A stretch of DNA of 64,000 nt from Epiperipatus broadwayi (GCA_028023455.1 JAQFVV010006502.1:124001-188000); one strand, 5' to 3'. Positions 25,150-37,543 are shown, numbered from the stretch's first letter. The notes: generated from the sequence alone by a model not told the origin. A program made the numbers and translations.

Positions 25150-26880
25150 AAACACCATCATCACAAACCTTCAGGAAAGCAAGAAGAAAACAAATTTAAG
25201 TTAATAATTATTTTCTTTCACTTAAATCTGTATACATATATTTCCAAATAAATCAACATATTTTGTTTAAAAAATAAAAAAGTATACATTCATAAATTAA
25301 AAAAAAAAATCTTTAACGTAATGAAATAAAACGTATATTATTATTATGATCATTATTTCACTATTATTTATACTCAAATCATATAATTTAACCATCATCA
25401 TTAATCGAGACTATAGAAAATTATTACAATGTCCATTCTTTGTTAGTCACTACTGTATATTGCAATACTAACTAATAAAAAATCTAAAAAGATTATATAT
25501 ACATTTTAAAAGAAAATAGAGGCCGTTACAAATTGCTATTAAAATCACCTTATTCTTTGTTGTTAATTAAATTTATTTCTAACTGTGCTTGAATAGCCAA
25601 GCTTTGTTTTGATTATATTAATGACAATATTGAAATAGAGCTTAAAATAATCAAAAACATACTGCGTCAACTATATTAAAGATAATTAAACGGAATAAAT
25701 AAAGTAAACAAATTAATAAAGTCAGCTGTCAACAAAATTGATTTTTTATGTGAAAAACGAAATAATTATTCAAGTAAATACTCCTGTATTAAATGTTTTC
25801 TTCTTTTTTTTTAAAAAAAAAAACAAAACAAAAACAATTATAAACACTTTTAGTAAAAAGAAAATTAAATTGTTCCAAGAAAAAATACATTATAAATTAG
25901 AATCATTTTTTAATTCGTTTTAAATTTATCTAGACTTAAAACCATGTTAAAAAAAATGCATATTATTTAAAAAAACAAATGAGAATTGAGAATAAAGTGC
26001 TACCTGGTGATCATTTTTCAATAATTTCTTTGAAGGTATTTCAATAATTTTTGTTTTTATGTAATAACTAGGTTGAAAATCATGATCATACAAAATTATT
26101 TTAAAAAAATAATTTCATATTTGTACTAAAAATAAAAAATAATAAGAACTTTTGCATATACATTTAAAAAAACCATTCTAATCATTTCTTGTTGAGATCA
26201 AAGAATCAAAAACAAAATACAAATCTGAAAACATTGATAAAATTATATGAAAAATGGTTGACTTTTTAAAATTACCCCCCCCCCCCATATTTAAACTATA
26301 TTAAAGCCAGAAATAATGAGAAATTTTCAATATTCGTCTATGAAGATATGTTAATGTGCTGCTAAAGTTTGTATAAAATTTCATATTACAGTTAACTAAT
26401 GAAAGCAACTAATTTACGTCACATGCTACAATAGAACTCCATTTGAACTTTTTTAATCATTAAATATATTTTAATCTAATTAAAAGCTGGAATTTATTTA
26501 AATAAAAAACAATGGTTTAAAGTATAAACTTAATTATTCTTGATGTCATTACAATATTTAAAAAAAAATACAATATTCAACAATGTCATGGTATTTAGAT
26601 GAATGTTAATATTTTAAATCTTTACATATATCATTTATCCTAAATGGCCAATGGATTTTACATGTAATATACAACTTATTCTTTAAAGAATTTTATCATA
26701 CAAAAATTATTGTCATTATGTTTTATTAAAAATAGTCTTGGATTGTAACAATTATGCATAGCATTTGATTTTCAATTTCAACATGCCATAGACAACATGT
26801 TATTTTCTCATTGAAGAGATAACTTGTTCTCTCTCCCAGATATCTGTAATACCAATTCTAAATGAACAAATATGTAATTT
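25150..26880. other. Non-coding AT-rich interval
   Basis: No gene recognised. Contains a poly(C) tract at 26276-26286. Confidence 0.6.
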
Positions 26881-26949
26881 AATGACAGTTTAGCTGTACA
26901 CCATAAAATGTTAAGGTTATAAAATGTTTTCATCATGAATTAAATCAAA

Positions 26950-27285
26950 AATTGTGGTATGTTTTATATCCTGATAGCTATCTCTGCTAATATGAAATAT
27001 CGCAAATCACATGAAAGTACTTATCCCAGTCACATTTTTATGGCAATGCATTGTTTTGTCAGTGGTTAAGTTGTAAAATATAATGCTACATTTTTTGTTA
27101 TAACTCATGATCCAGATATTTTAATAACTTAAAATTTCTGTGATGAATTGCAACATTAAGTTGCTGTGTCACACTTGCATTAATTCAGCGATAGTACTGC
27201 AGACAGAAAATCAGTTACCTTTTTATTTGAACACATTGTGAATATATTTGAAACATCTTTGTCTTGGAGTAGGATATTTAAATAA
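26950..27285 (+). pseudogene. Possible decayed transposase-like coding remnant
   Basis: In one plus frame the sequence reads VITHDPDILI, NFCDELQH, AVSHLH, FSDSTADRKSV and FETSLSWSR with few stops. The order (His-Asp block, NFxDELQH, FSDG-like aspartate block, xFxTSxGKS-like end) resembles an uncharacterised group of DDE-like transposable-element proteins with SDG..Q and F.TSHGKG blocks. Key Gly and Lys residues of those blocks are lost here. The identification is tentative. Confidence 0.3.
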
Positions 27286-27293
27286 TATTGCAC

Positions 27294-27745
27294 TATTTAT
27301 CTGTTTATCCATCCATTCATGTTTTTATAATTTTATCTTTTTAGTTATCTATCTATTTATCTACCTATTTGATGACTAACTGATCAAATTATCAATTGGT
27401 TGATCAACCTATTGATTAATTTCCTCCTTCAAGCCAGCCAAACATACAGTCAACTACCAACAAGATATCAAGTTAATCTAAATAACTATTTATTGACAGA
27501 CTGATTTACTGTCCTAATTATCTCTCTACATATATCTAGCCAAATTACCTACCTATCTACTTAACGATTGGATGATTGATAGACCTACCATCTATCTATC
27601 TCTAGCCAAACAGCCATTTATCTAATTATATGTCTGTTTGCTTATCAGTATATTTAACTCAATACTATTTTCCTACACATTTTTCTATCTCTTTCTATAT
27701 ATCTATTTATCTACTTATATAAATATCTACTTATATATATATATA
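27294..27745. repeat. Degenerate (TATC)n / CTAT-rich tract
   Basis: Interrupted TATC/TATT/TACC words (TATCTATCTATTTATCTACC and similar) over about 450 bases, an old tetranucleotide microsatellite broken by substitutions. Confidence 0.7.
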
Positions 27746-28970
27746 CCTATTAAGATGTATATATTATTTAGTTTAATTGAAAATGATAAACAAAATTCAT
27801 AATTCTTAATTAATTGCTTTTTACAAAATTAAATAATGCATCTACTAGTATACTTTAATGAGATAGGAATTCAGTTTCTTTTTATATAAATCTCAATTGA
27901 ATTAAATATGCATATAACAAAATTGTAACATCTTAATTTATTATAATCCCATATTTATATATTAGTGTAATTTTTTATGCAACCTATAAAAATAACATAA
28001 AAAAAACTCACTAGATGCAGAATTGATGCTTTGGAGAGTATATTTTATTTTCAATATGACAGATTACTTTGATGAATAAGGAAACACATTAATGTTGTAA
28101 CAACCACGTTGCAAAACATGTGAATGTTTTCTAAGTCAAAATTTATCCTGTCTCATATTCTTTTAATATTGTGTGATGTTTGTAAGCAATACCGATGATA
28201 TCTGATATATTTAATGGTTTACAGCATTAAAAAGTAATCTTAGTTTATGGTAAAAGTTGTAGGCAAAGAGTAGTGGCTTTGATTATTATTTAAAATACAA
28301 GATGTCTAAAGAATTAACATTTTGAAATCTCCAATCTATTTTATTTTAATTATATATCATTGACCCATAAAATTTTTAGAATGATTTTTTTAAAAAAAAT
28401 AGAATATCTTAAATGAAAAGTGTAAAAAGAAAGATTATTTATAAAGCATTCAAATTTATACTGAGCCTAATAGTTTAAATTACAGTAATGCCTTGTAGTG
28501 AATTTCATCATAAAAGTTACCAAGATTTAAAACATGTTTCTGTTAATATTTGAATATTCAAAAGATAATGGAAAATATTGAAATTGTCTGAAGTATCATG
28601 CAGCTGAACCATTGTCAGAAGAAGTACTAATCTTAATAAGATGCTGATAGAAATTTTCAACATCTAACATTAACTTATATTTAAACTTTATATTAATATA
28701 CATTAACTATATACTGAATGCTCCTACAAAATATTTCTAATTACAATAATATTGATAAAGATGTTTCCTAATATGTTATATTGACTAATTTTTATTAATA
28801 TTTTATAATATAGTATAAATTTTTGTACAAAACTACTGAACTTGGTAACAATATATGTGCAATAATGTTTAAAAGCTAAATTTAAATCTCTGTAAGTTAT
28901 TTAGAACAACAAATAATATTTTTGAATATTATTATTTTTATTTATTTTTAATTATTTTTATAACATATAC
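27746..28970. other. Non-coding AT-rich interval
   Basis: No gene or repeat unit recognised before the PLE palindrome. Confidence 0.6.
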
Positions 28971-29168
28971 ATACACACACATATATATATATATATTCAA
29001 AACAATACAATAATTAATACAGTAAACAATATTTTAAAAAACAATATATACCAATTTAATAGAAGTACTTTCAACTATCTATGTAGTCATTATCAACTAG
29101 ATTCAAATTGTATTAGAAAAAACCATTACAAATGTAAACAAAAAGTAATACGTCATACATCAATTTTC

Positions 29169-30420
29169 TCACAATTCATTAATTTTTATATTGGCAATCT
29201 GTCTGTTTATCAACTGTTGCTTTTCACTTTTTATTAACATAGCTTCTTTAATTTTGCATTTATTATTATTTCTTTCAATACACAAAATCTTAATTTTATT
29301 AAAATCAAAATCAAAACCATAATTACATGTTACATTATGATCAAAAAATACTGATGGTGATACATCATCATTTTTAACATTCTCTTGTCTTGATTTTTGC
29401 ACTCGTTTATATAACAACAAATGTTCCTTTGATCTTTTCTCCAATGTACATCGAGATTCACCAATATAGGTCTTTCCACAAACACACAGCCATTTATATA
29501 TTGCACAACTTTGATTTAAAATACTACACCTATTTTTTGAATTATTTATTAATCTATTTAAATTAGGAGTAGTATAAAATGCAACTCGACATATATTTTT
29601 ATATATCTGTTTTATAAATTTCACTTGTTCATTACAAATAAATGGTATTGATATCCAAGTATATTCCATTTTATCAATATCTATAGCATCTAAAATATTT
29701 CTATTATTATTAAACTTAGTAACAATATTATAAATTAATTTATGATCATATCCAACATTTAATAAATCCATAATAAATACATTTATGTTACTTTGTTTAT
29801 CAGAACTATATTTTCATAATTTATTATTCCTAAATAAAAATGATTTTAAACCGGATAATTTATGTGCTATTGGCACATTTGAATACCAAGGAATATATCC
29901 TCTTTTTTCAATATCTTTTATTAACATACAATAATCTAATTTATTTTTATTACAAGTAACTTTAATATCTAAATACTGAATTGACAATTTTTCTTCAAAA
30001 GATTTACTCCATTTTAAACCTTCTAAACTATTTAATTCATTGAATAACTCATTTATAATATCTAAACTTCCACAAACAAAAACATCATCAACATACCTGT
30101 AATAAATTTTAATACCTTGGTAATATATATTATTATTAAGAATTATATCTTCATATCTTGATACTACAAAACTACATATTTGTGAAACTACAGGAAGTCA
30201 TAGTCCATCCATAATTTATTTTATAATAATTTTCATTAAACATAGCATATATATTTTTATCAATAAAATATAATACATCATTTACAAATTTTACTTTTTT
30301 AACATCAACTTTTTTTAACATTAAAGCATCTAATATAATTTTTATAGATTTTAATCTATCTATTGAACTGTACATCTCACATATATCAAATGTACAAATA
30401 CTATCATTATTAAATTCATA
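29169..30420 (-). pseudogene. PLE RT plus GIY-YIG, left arm
   Basis: Minus-strand coding: RT motif A (FDICEMYSSIDRLKS), a frameshift at motif B (about 30190-30210, GW.M..C then LPVVSQICS in the next frame), motif C YVDD, the thumb (NVPIAHKLSGLKSF) and the GIY-YIG domain (IYKWLCVCGKTYIGESRC, TLEKRSKEH near 29430-29510). The protein ends at 29169. One unique stop (TGA for Cys, 29814-29816) lies in the thumb. The GIY-YIG part is fully open in this arm. The RT fingers upstream of motif A are missing because the palindrome centre cuts there. It would be cDNA synthesis plus nicking machinery if whole. Confidence 0.85.
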
Positions 30421-30421
30421 A

Positions 30422-31677
30422 TATTAATATTAATAATAATGATAGTATTTGTGCATTTGATATATGTGAGATGTACGGTTCAATAGATAGATTAAAATCT
30501 ATAAAAGTTAGAATAGATGCTTTAATGTTAAAAAAAGTTGATGTTAAGAAAGTAAAATTTGTAAATGATGTATTATATTTTATTGATAAAAATATATATG
30601 CTATGTTTAATGAAAATTATTATAAAATAAATTATGGATGGACTATGACTTCCTGTAGTTTCACAAATATGTAGTTTTGTAGTATCAAGATATGAAGATA
30701 TAATTCTTAATAATAATATATATTACCAAGGTATTAAAATTTATTACAGGTATGTTGATGATGTTTTTGTTTGTGGAAGTTTAGATATTATAAATGTGTT
30801 ATTCAATGAATTAAATAGTTTAGAAGGTTTAAAATGGAGTAAATCTTTTGAAGAAAAATTGTAAATTCAGTATTTAGATATTAAAGTTACTTGTAATAAA
30901 AATAAATTAGATTATTGTATGTTAATAAAAGATATTGAAAAAAGAGGATATATTCCTTGGTATTCAAATGTGCCAATAGCACATAAATTATCCGGTTTAA
31001 AATCATTTTTATTTAGGAATAATAAATTATGTAAATATAGTTCTGATAAACAAAGTAACATAAATGTATTTATTATGGATTTGTTAAATGTTGGATATGA
31101 TCATAAATTAATTTATAATATTGTTACTAAGTTTAATAATAATAGAAATATTTTAGATGCTATAGATATTGATAAAATGGAATATACTTGGATATCAATA
31201 CCATTTATTTGTAATGAACAAGTGAAATTTATAAAACAGATATATAAAAATATATGTGAAGTTGCATTTTATTCTACTCTTAATTTAAATAGATTAATAG
31301 ATAATTCAAAAAATAGGTGTAGTATTTTAAATCAAAGTTGTGCAATATATAAATGGCTGTGTGTTTGTGGAAAGGCATATATTGGTGAATCTTGATGAAC
31401 ATTGGAGAAAAGATCAAAGGAACATTTGTTGTTATATAAACGAGTGCAAAAATCAAGACAAGAGAATGTTAAAAATGATGATGTATCACCATCAGTATTT
31501 TTTGATCATAATGTAACATGTAATTATGGTTTTGATTTTGATTTTAATAAAATTAAGATTTTGTGTATTGAAAGAAATAATAATAAACGTAAAATTAAAG
31601 AAGCTATGTTAATAAAAAGTGAAAAGCAACAGTTGATAAACAGACAGACTGCCAATATAAAAATTAATGAATTGTGA
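30422..31677 (+). pseudogene. PLE RT plus GIY-YIG, right arm
   Basis: Mirror copy of the left arm: FDICEMYGSIDRL, the same motif B frameshift (about 30640-30660), YVDD catalytic motif at 30751-30762, thumb, and GIY-YIG (IYKWLCVCGKAYIGES at 31346-31392). Unique lesions: TAA at 30862-30864 (Ser in the left arm) and two consecutive TGA codons at 31393-31398 (Arg and Cys in the left arm). Only scattered differences separate the arms, so the palindrome is fairly young. The product ends at 31675-31677, followed by a 3' UTR of about 220 bases. Confidence 0.85.
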
Positions 31678-31679
31678 GA

Positions 31680-31800
31680 AAATTGATGTATGACATATTA
31701 CTTTTTGTTTACATTTGTAACGGTTTTTCTAATACAATTTGAATCTAGTTGATAATGACTACATAGATAGTTGAAAGTACTTCTATTAAATTGGTATATA
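31680..31800 (+). ncRNA. Possible decayed hammerhead in PLE 3' end
   Basis: About 60-100 bases after the stop the sequence reads TTGATAA, a GACTA...TAGTT stem, then GAAA. Locus 2 has TTGACAA, AGCTA...TAGTT, GAAA at the equivalent place. The spacing fits CUGANGA, stem II and GAAA, but C3 and G8 are changed in both. Hammerheads in PLE terminal regions are established, so this may be a relic. Confidence 0.3.
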
Positions 31801-31905
31801 TTGTTTTTTAAAATATTGTTTACTGTATTAATTATTGTATTGTTTTGAATAATTATATATATTTTATTATAGTTGGAATACAGACATTGATTAATAATTT
31901 ATTAT

Positions 31906-33585
31906 ATATATTGTGCCCTTTTTTATAGGTCAATGATGATTATAAATGGTCAATTGCTAAAAAATTTTGAAATTAATATTATATAGTATTTAAAATTATA
32001 AACTATAGTTAAGCAACAAAGGGTTAATATAATATATTTAATAATAAGTATTGTGATGGTGGGGATTGCATCTAGTTCTATATTTTTCTAAATTATTTTT
32101 CAAAATTTTATATAATCATTTAAATAATATAAGTAGCAAATTTATTAAGACAGATAAAAATAGACTAAACACCGGAAATGTCTACGTGACTGTCTGGAAT
32201 ATTTTATGTATAAGCACCAGTTTAGATTAATACAAATAATTAAAATATTTAAATAGTATATTATAGAACTGGATGGAATTGTCACACATTATAATAAAAA
32301 ATAAGATTATACATCTTTATTAGTTATTGTTTCAAAATTATTTAGAAGTAATTAAATTGTAATAGATAATAATTAATTTAAAAATAATAATAGGTTAATA
32401 TTTAAGTCTATTACATCATAATTTTAAAACTTTAGAAAATGTTTACAAACCAAAGTAGGGAGTGACCAATAAAAAGATAGATTTGGTAGACAAGAGAAAT
32501 CGCGCCAATTAATTGTATAAACTGGGAGAACAAAAATGTGTTGACTCCAGAGCAGAGGTAAAATTTTAAGCTCTTTAAAATTTCTTTCTTTCTTCAATTA
32601 TTAGTCAATTTTATTAGAATTTTTAATAAATATCTTTGAAAGAAAATAACTAACATTTTAAAATCTTTCGAAGCAATTCTAAGAATAAAATTTTAAAAAA
32701 AGTTCTCATAATAATGTTTCACTAACTCCACAGTTACCTGCCAGTGGATTCTATTAAAATATAATCTAAATTTTCAATAAAAAATGGATGGATTCTTAAA
32801 ACCAAGTTATAAATTTTGTAATATTTCAAAAATGTTAATGTCGTTCATTGATATAGTTTGTATAGCGTATTACTACGAAAACTGCTTTAATGCATGTAAA
32901 ACTGATGAAAGGACATTGTGCGCAAAGTTAATGAATATAATGAAAAATAAAAATAAATATTATTCGTGTAAAAATAAATGGACAAAAAGATTTTTATGAA
33001 TTGTTCTTTAAGATGACCTGAGCAATTACTCTAGAAATAGTTAAAGATCAAAAATGTCGTATATAAAATAATAATGAATAAAAGTAAAATTACCAAGGAA
33101 ATTACTTGCCTGAAGAAGAAGAAGAGAAAAAAAATAGTTTACAGAGAAATAAATATAAAATATTGGATCCATGGAAAAATGCAATTTGGTACCGTAATGA
33201 TATAAATATTTGTAGTTCTGATAGAAATAAAGATGCATCAACGCGCCGAGGTAATATTCGCCCAACATTAAAAAACTTCGTGGGATAACTAAATAAATAT
33301 TTTTAATAATTTTGAATTAAACATTACAACTAAAGATCGTCTAAACAGTTAACTAAATGAACTAATTTGTTTAAAACTTTAATAATCAAAAAGGAGAACA
33401 TTCGGACAAAGAAGAAAATAATAAATATTATGGGACTAACCAAGATTTACCGCCAGAAAAATATGTGATTATGGTTTAAATTATTTTCTTTATTAATTTA
33501 AGTTAAACATTGAGTTTAGATAGCAATAGGGAAACAAATACATTAATTTGCCATATAACATTATATAAAATAATATGTTTTTTTT
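31906..33585. other. Interval with coding-like scraps, no gene assigned
   Basis: Several short open stretches read like protein (a 71-codon frame at 32784-32999 with FIDIVCIAYYYENCF; EEHSDKEENNKYYGTNQDLPPEKYV near 33390-33465; RRGNIRPTLKNFVG at 33245-33287). None gives a family I can name. They may be exons or decayed coding linked to the Cys-rich ORF at 33600. Confidence 0.35.
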
Positions 33586-33594
33586 TTTTGATTT

Positions 33595-33843
33595 TGAATG
33601 TTCAAATAAAATTGTATGTGTGTGGAAATTTTGTATGTTTGCGATGCTCGAGGAGAAAGAAACCCACTACGAACTCTAATAGGAAGGTAAAAGATTATTT
33701 TGGTACATTTTATGATCATTAATGATATAATGTATGTTTTATTTATTTAGATCAGCTGTGAACCGAATGAATGTAGTGCAAAATTTTATTGTTATAATTA
33801 TTGTAAAACGCATTTTGAAAAACAACACTCTAAAACACTATGA
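33595..33843 (+). CDS. Possible spliced 3' exons of a Cys-rich protein
   Basis: An open frame with YVCGNFVCLRCSRRKKP ends at ...NSNRK, directly followed by GTAAAA (33687). A 64-base stretch ends TTTATTTAG (33750), and the frame resumes in phase 0 as ISCEPNECSAKFYCYNYCK, THFEKQHSKTL and a stop at 33841-33843. Cysteines pair on both sides of the intron (CX4CX2C, then CX4C, CX3CX2H), which suggests a zinc-binding C-terminus. piggyBac-type transposases end in such a Cys-rich domain, but there is no transposase core here. It could also be coincidence in AT-rich DNA. Confidence 0.3.
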
Positions 33844-35200
33844 GATGTAATTAGATTTTTTAAAAATATGCATATTATACTTATTTTATGTGTGATTAAT
33901 GTAGTTTAATATAACGGATGGTTATGTCATATTTTCTGTTAATTTTTCTGATTAGGACATTTAAGTGTTATTTAATAAAACGTAGATGTCGAACCTACAG
34001 TGTAATAAAGCAAGACAAATTGTTCTTATAGAATAGGGGAATGTTTTATATTAGTGAATTTTGTTTATTGTTTTAAAAGGTAGTTAGTTTTATCGATGTT
34101 GGATACAGTGAAAATCTTGAGAGATAGTTTGGATAGTGACTTGGTAGTACATGGAGATTCGGAAACCAAGATGATGTATTAAAAACTAGGATAGGGAATG
34201 GAATTATAAGTAGTTTTAGATGGTAATCAGCGTAGTTAACAAAGCCCTACGAATGTTACACATGTTGTCATGGACAGTGTTATTTTATCTTTCTTGTGAA
34301 TCTTATTAGATGTTTGGTAAAGCTGAATAAATAGCTGCCACATCATGATTATCACCAGGGTTATTAGACAATGAATGTCGGACCTATTCACACTGTTCCA
34401 TACATTTTGAATTATATATTTTGATAAGTTATCTATCTATCTTCCGATATCCTATACATCTTTCGCTATCTTTATCTGTATTTCTTGCAACTACATCGTT
34501 ATATGATAAGTATATTAAAAAAGAAACAATAAATATTTTAGAATATATGTCATGCTGTTATTTGAAATAAGAATAGTTAAGTATTAACAAAGAGTAGATT
34601 ATGATTATTGAAAGAAAGATGCATATATCCTAAGAAAGGAAGGAGTCAGAGAATTATTTTAATTTTAAGAAATGAACTATAATTTGATAAAAATATACCT
34701 AAATAGAAATATACAAAAATATTAAAAAATGATTTAATGTGTTCTTATTGTTGATTATATTTAAAAATATAAGTATTGCATATTTAAAGAATATAATAAC
34801 ATTCGATGATTATAATATATGTTAAACTGAAACAGGAAATAATTAAGCCCATGTTATGGCATTATACATGAGTATGACTTATGAAAAAATGTATTAGAGT
34901 TTACGAGCATTACATAACAAACATAATAGGTAGTAATAATATTTGAACAATATGCAGAGTGACTTATAGAGAGTTATAAGAAAATATAATTTTTTTTTTA
35001 AGAGGAAAAAACCATATTGATTGTAAATTTATAATGTTTATAAAGGATGTTTACTCACATATATAACTTATAATACTGTAAGGTTAATATTAAAAGGTAA
35101 AGAATAGTATGACCCATAAAATAGTTAAACTAAGTAATATAATAAACTTAACGAGAAATAAATAAATAACTTATAAAAGTATAATAATTTAAATTAACTA
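33844..35200. other. Non-coding AT-rich interval
   Basis: No gene recognised. It lies between the Cys-rich ORF and the second copy of the 1-kb repeat and may belong to one larger element with them. Confidence 0.5.
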
Positions 35201-35214
35201 TAAAAGAAATCTAA

Positions 35215-36225
35215 AAATGTATAATTTAACTTTTGTAGTGTTAAAAGAAAGGAGGATATCCCTTGTAAATAATTGTAAATAGATTTGTTTGTTTTATCTT
35301 AATTTTGATTGTTGTTAATAAAATTCTAAATTTTGTTATTAAAACTTGTGTCTGAGTTTTGTTTTCTCTACATCATTGCATGAATTCATAGGATATGTTT
35401 ACTGTCATTAAATTAAAGTATATAATTGTTTGCACAAAATATAAATAGAAAAGTATATTTAATCTTAATTATTTATTGATGTTTTGTAATTGAATAATTA
35501 TAAAATTGCATTGCATTATTAGTCATAAATCCATTGTTATAGTAATTTGCTAAATTGTATGCTATTAGTTGCCACTTACTTCATTTATCAGATTATCTAA
35601 ACACTGCCACTTACTAATTATTTTATTACGTAAGGAAAAGATAAACAAAGGGAGGATATTGAATTATTAACTAATTTATTATGGTTATAAATTTGCGATA
35701 AAAGAAAAGCCATACTAGTTAGATTAAACAATGAAGATTGTGATTATTATTCTTATTGTTTTATTATTAATCTAACTTCAGAGTAGTGAATTATGACACA
35801 AAATCCCTTATCATATTTTGCTACTTTATTTTAATTTAACATTGAATAAATTTAAGAACCTGAGATTATTTTATCATAGCTAGATAATTACTATTATTGT
35901 TATGATAGATAAAAGATTAATACTTTAATTGTTAAATGAGTTTAGTGATTAGAAGTTGCAGAAGTCATAAGAATACTATGTAGTTATTATATGTAATAGT
36001 AGTAAAAAGGGGGGATAGTGTTCTTATGCCATTGAGGTGGTATCCTATGGGATATTATCTCAATGCAATCTACTTTGTCACTTTATTTCCACTTCTAATC
36101 TCATGAATTATAGAATAGTTATTTGAGTTAGTCTAAAACAGAACCTAATTTAATTTTTTAAAAAACCTGAGCTAGTAACACATTTAATTGAATATCTCAT
36201 TAATTATTAGAGCTAGAACCCGGGG
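35215..36225 (+). repeat. 1-kb dispersed repeat, copy 2 (LTR-retroelement-like)
   Basis: Collinear with 8755-9720: GTAAATAATTGTAAATAGAT...AATAAAATTCTAAATTTTG, TGAATTATGACACAAAATCCC, AGGGGGGATAGTGTTCTTATGCCATTGAGG, TTATTAGAGCTAG. The purine-rich run AAAAAGGGGGGA at 36004-36015 precedes the conserved hairpin (36030-36065). Spacing between blocks differs by under 100 bases from copy 1. No coding domain is recognised. A polypurine tract and adjoining LTR is the simplest reading but unproven. Confidence 0.6.
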
Positions 36226-36420
36226 AGGTGATTTTCACTATATTATATTATTTATTTTGGGGGAAGTGGAGTACACATATACACGTAATTACATGTAGGG
36301 TGAAAGGATAGATTGTGGTGTAACGTGGTAGGCTCGAGGTGTACATAGTTACACAACATAAGTAAAGGGCAGATTGTGACAACCCACAATACTGGATTGA
36401 AGGGGCCCAATACTGGATAG
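36226..36420. other. GC-richer segment after the repeat
   Basis: GC-richer than its surroundings, with AACCCGGGGAGG, a tandem-like pair of ACATAGTTACAC / TACACGTAATTACA words and CAATACTGGATTGAAGG / CAATACTGGATAGAAAGG direct repeats (36388-36425). No gene. Confidence 0.4.
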
Positions 36421-36457
36421 AAAGGTTAGCTACATAGAATACAATAGGAGAGAAAGG

Positions 36458-36462
<5 letters not shown>

Positions 36463-36544
<82 letters not shown>
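36463..36544. repeat. (AT)n microsatellite
   Basis: Pure AT tract of about 80 bases. Confidence 0.95.
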
Positions 36545-36549
<5 letters not shown>

Positions 36550-36603
36550 TTTTCGAGTGGTTAATTTTATATAATAATTAGATAAATGCTTCAACACTGG
36601 TTT

Positions 36604-36917
36604 ATTGAGAAAATAAAATAATCTCAATCCAAAGCACAAGTCAAAGTTTTTTGAAAAGATAAGAACAGATCATCTTATATTTTTTACCTAAATTAATATA
36701 TATAGTCAAATCTAAAGCATATTGGAATGTTGATGCCAATAAAATTAATATAAAACAATTAGAAATGTAGCTTTAAAGAATCTTCATGCTTTTATTTCTA
36801 AAGTGCTTTAGATATGCTTAAATAAATGAATTTAGTTAAAAAGAATAAGACAGTCTATTCTTATCTTTTCAAAAGACTATATCTTACATTTTGGATTGAG
36901 AGTATTTTATTTACTCG
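36604..36917. mobile_element. Foldback element (family F-CAAAGCAC, copy 2)
   Basis: Left and right ends are inverted copies: CTCAATCCAAAGCACAAG and TTTTTTGAAAAGATAAGAACAG against their complements ending TTGGATTGAGAG. It shares CCAAAGCAC, TTTTGAAAAGATAAGA and TCTAAAGCA with the element at 12664-13198, so it is a true dispersed family. No coding capacity. Confidence 0.65.
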
Positions 36918-36940
36918 AAAAATCAAGAATGCTAATCTAG

Positions 36941-36941
<1 letters not shown>

Positions 36942-36997
<56 letters not shown>
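36942..36997. repeat. (AT)n microsatellite
   Basis: Pure AT tract directly after the foldback element. Confidence 0.95.
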
Positions 36998-36998
<1 letters not shown>

Positions 36999-37543
36999 TT
37001 AATCCAGTCAATATATATGTGGGAGTAATAAATATTTATTCATTAATAATACTAGTAAATAATTTTTATAATTATAATAAAAAGTAATGTCAATCTGGCA
37101 ATTCAATTCATCTTTAAAAATTTCAGTTATAAGTTATTTACTACACCTGGCTCTCTTTTTGTGCAGATTTTAAAAATCCAATTTTGAAGTTATACGATTC
37201 ATGTTTCTTCTTAATATCTTTTTATGAGGTTTTCTTTTATGTGATAAAGAAGTTAATCTTTCACTTAAAATTGGGATTTCCCCATTTTATATGTATGCAT
37301 TAAATTTTATATACTTTAAATGCCTGTTGGAAAAAGGTTTGGCAATAAATTTAGATACTGTAGAAGATTTATAAAAAGATAATAAAACAGAATTGGAACC
37401 TGTTCGTTTCACAGCAAAAATCATTTGAGAAAGTCTTCAATTTTCTAATCAATTAGAAAATCATTTTCTTTTTTAATGATATAAATTATGAATGAAATTT
37501 TTAATTCCAACGAGAGCTAAATAGTTGTATGTCAGTGTTATAT

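Larger units (their letters stand above)
28978..31905. mobile_element. Penelope-like element, head-to-head palindrome (locus 1)
   Basis: Two nearly identical PLE copies meet head to head at about 30421. Each arm is about 1.43 kb and runs from RT motif A through GIY-YIG to the 3' UTR. The centre has almost no spacer. Outer ends differ: the right arm continues to GGAATACAGACATTGATT (about 31873-31893), also the 3' end at locus 2, while the left arm stops in a (CA)/(AT)n tract at 28975-28995. Inverted and partial PLE copies are known in Penelope and its relatives, but the symmetry here is striking. Both arms share a frameshift at RT motif B, so they derive from one already defective copy. Confidence 0.85.

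Noticed and set aside
28978-31905. An active, complete Penelope element
   Set aside because: Both arms lack the RT fingers before motif A, share a frameshift at motif B and have stops.
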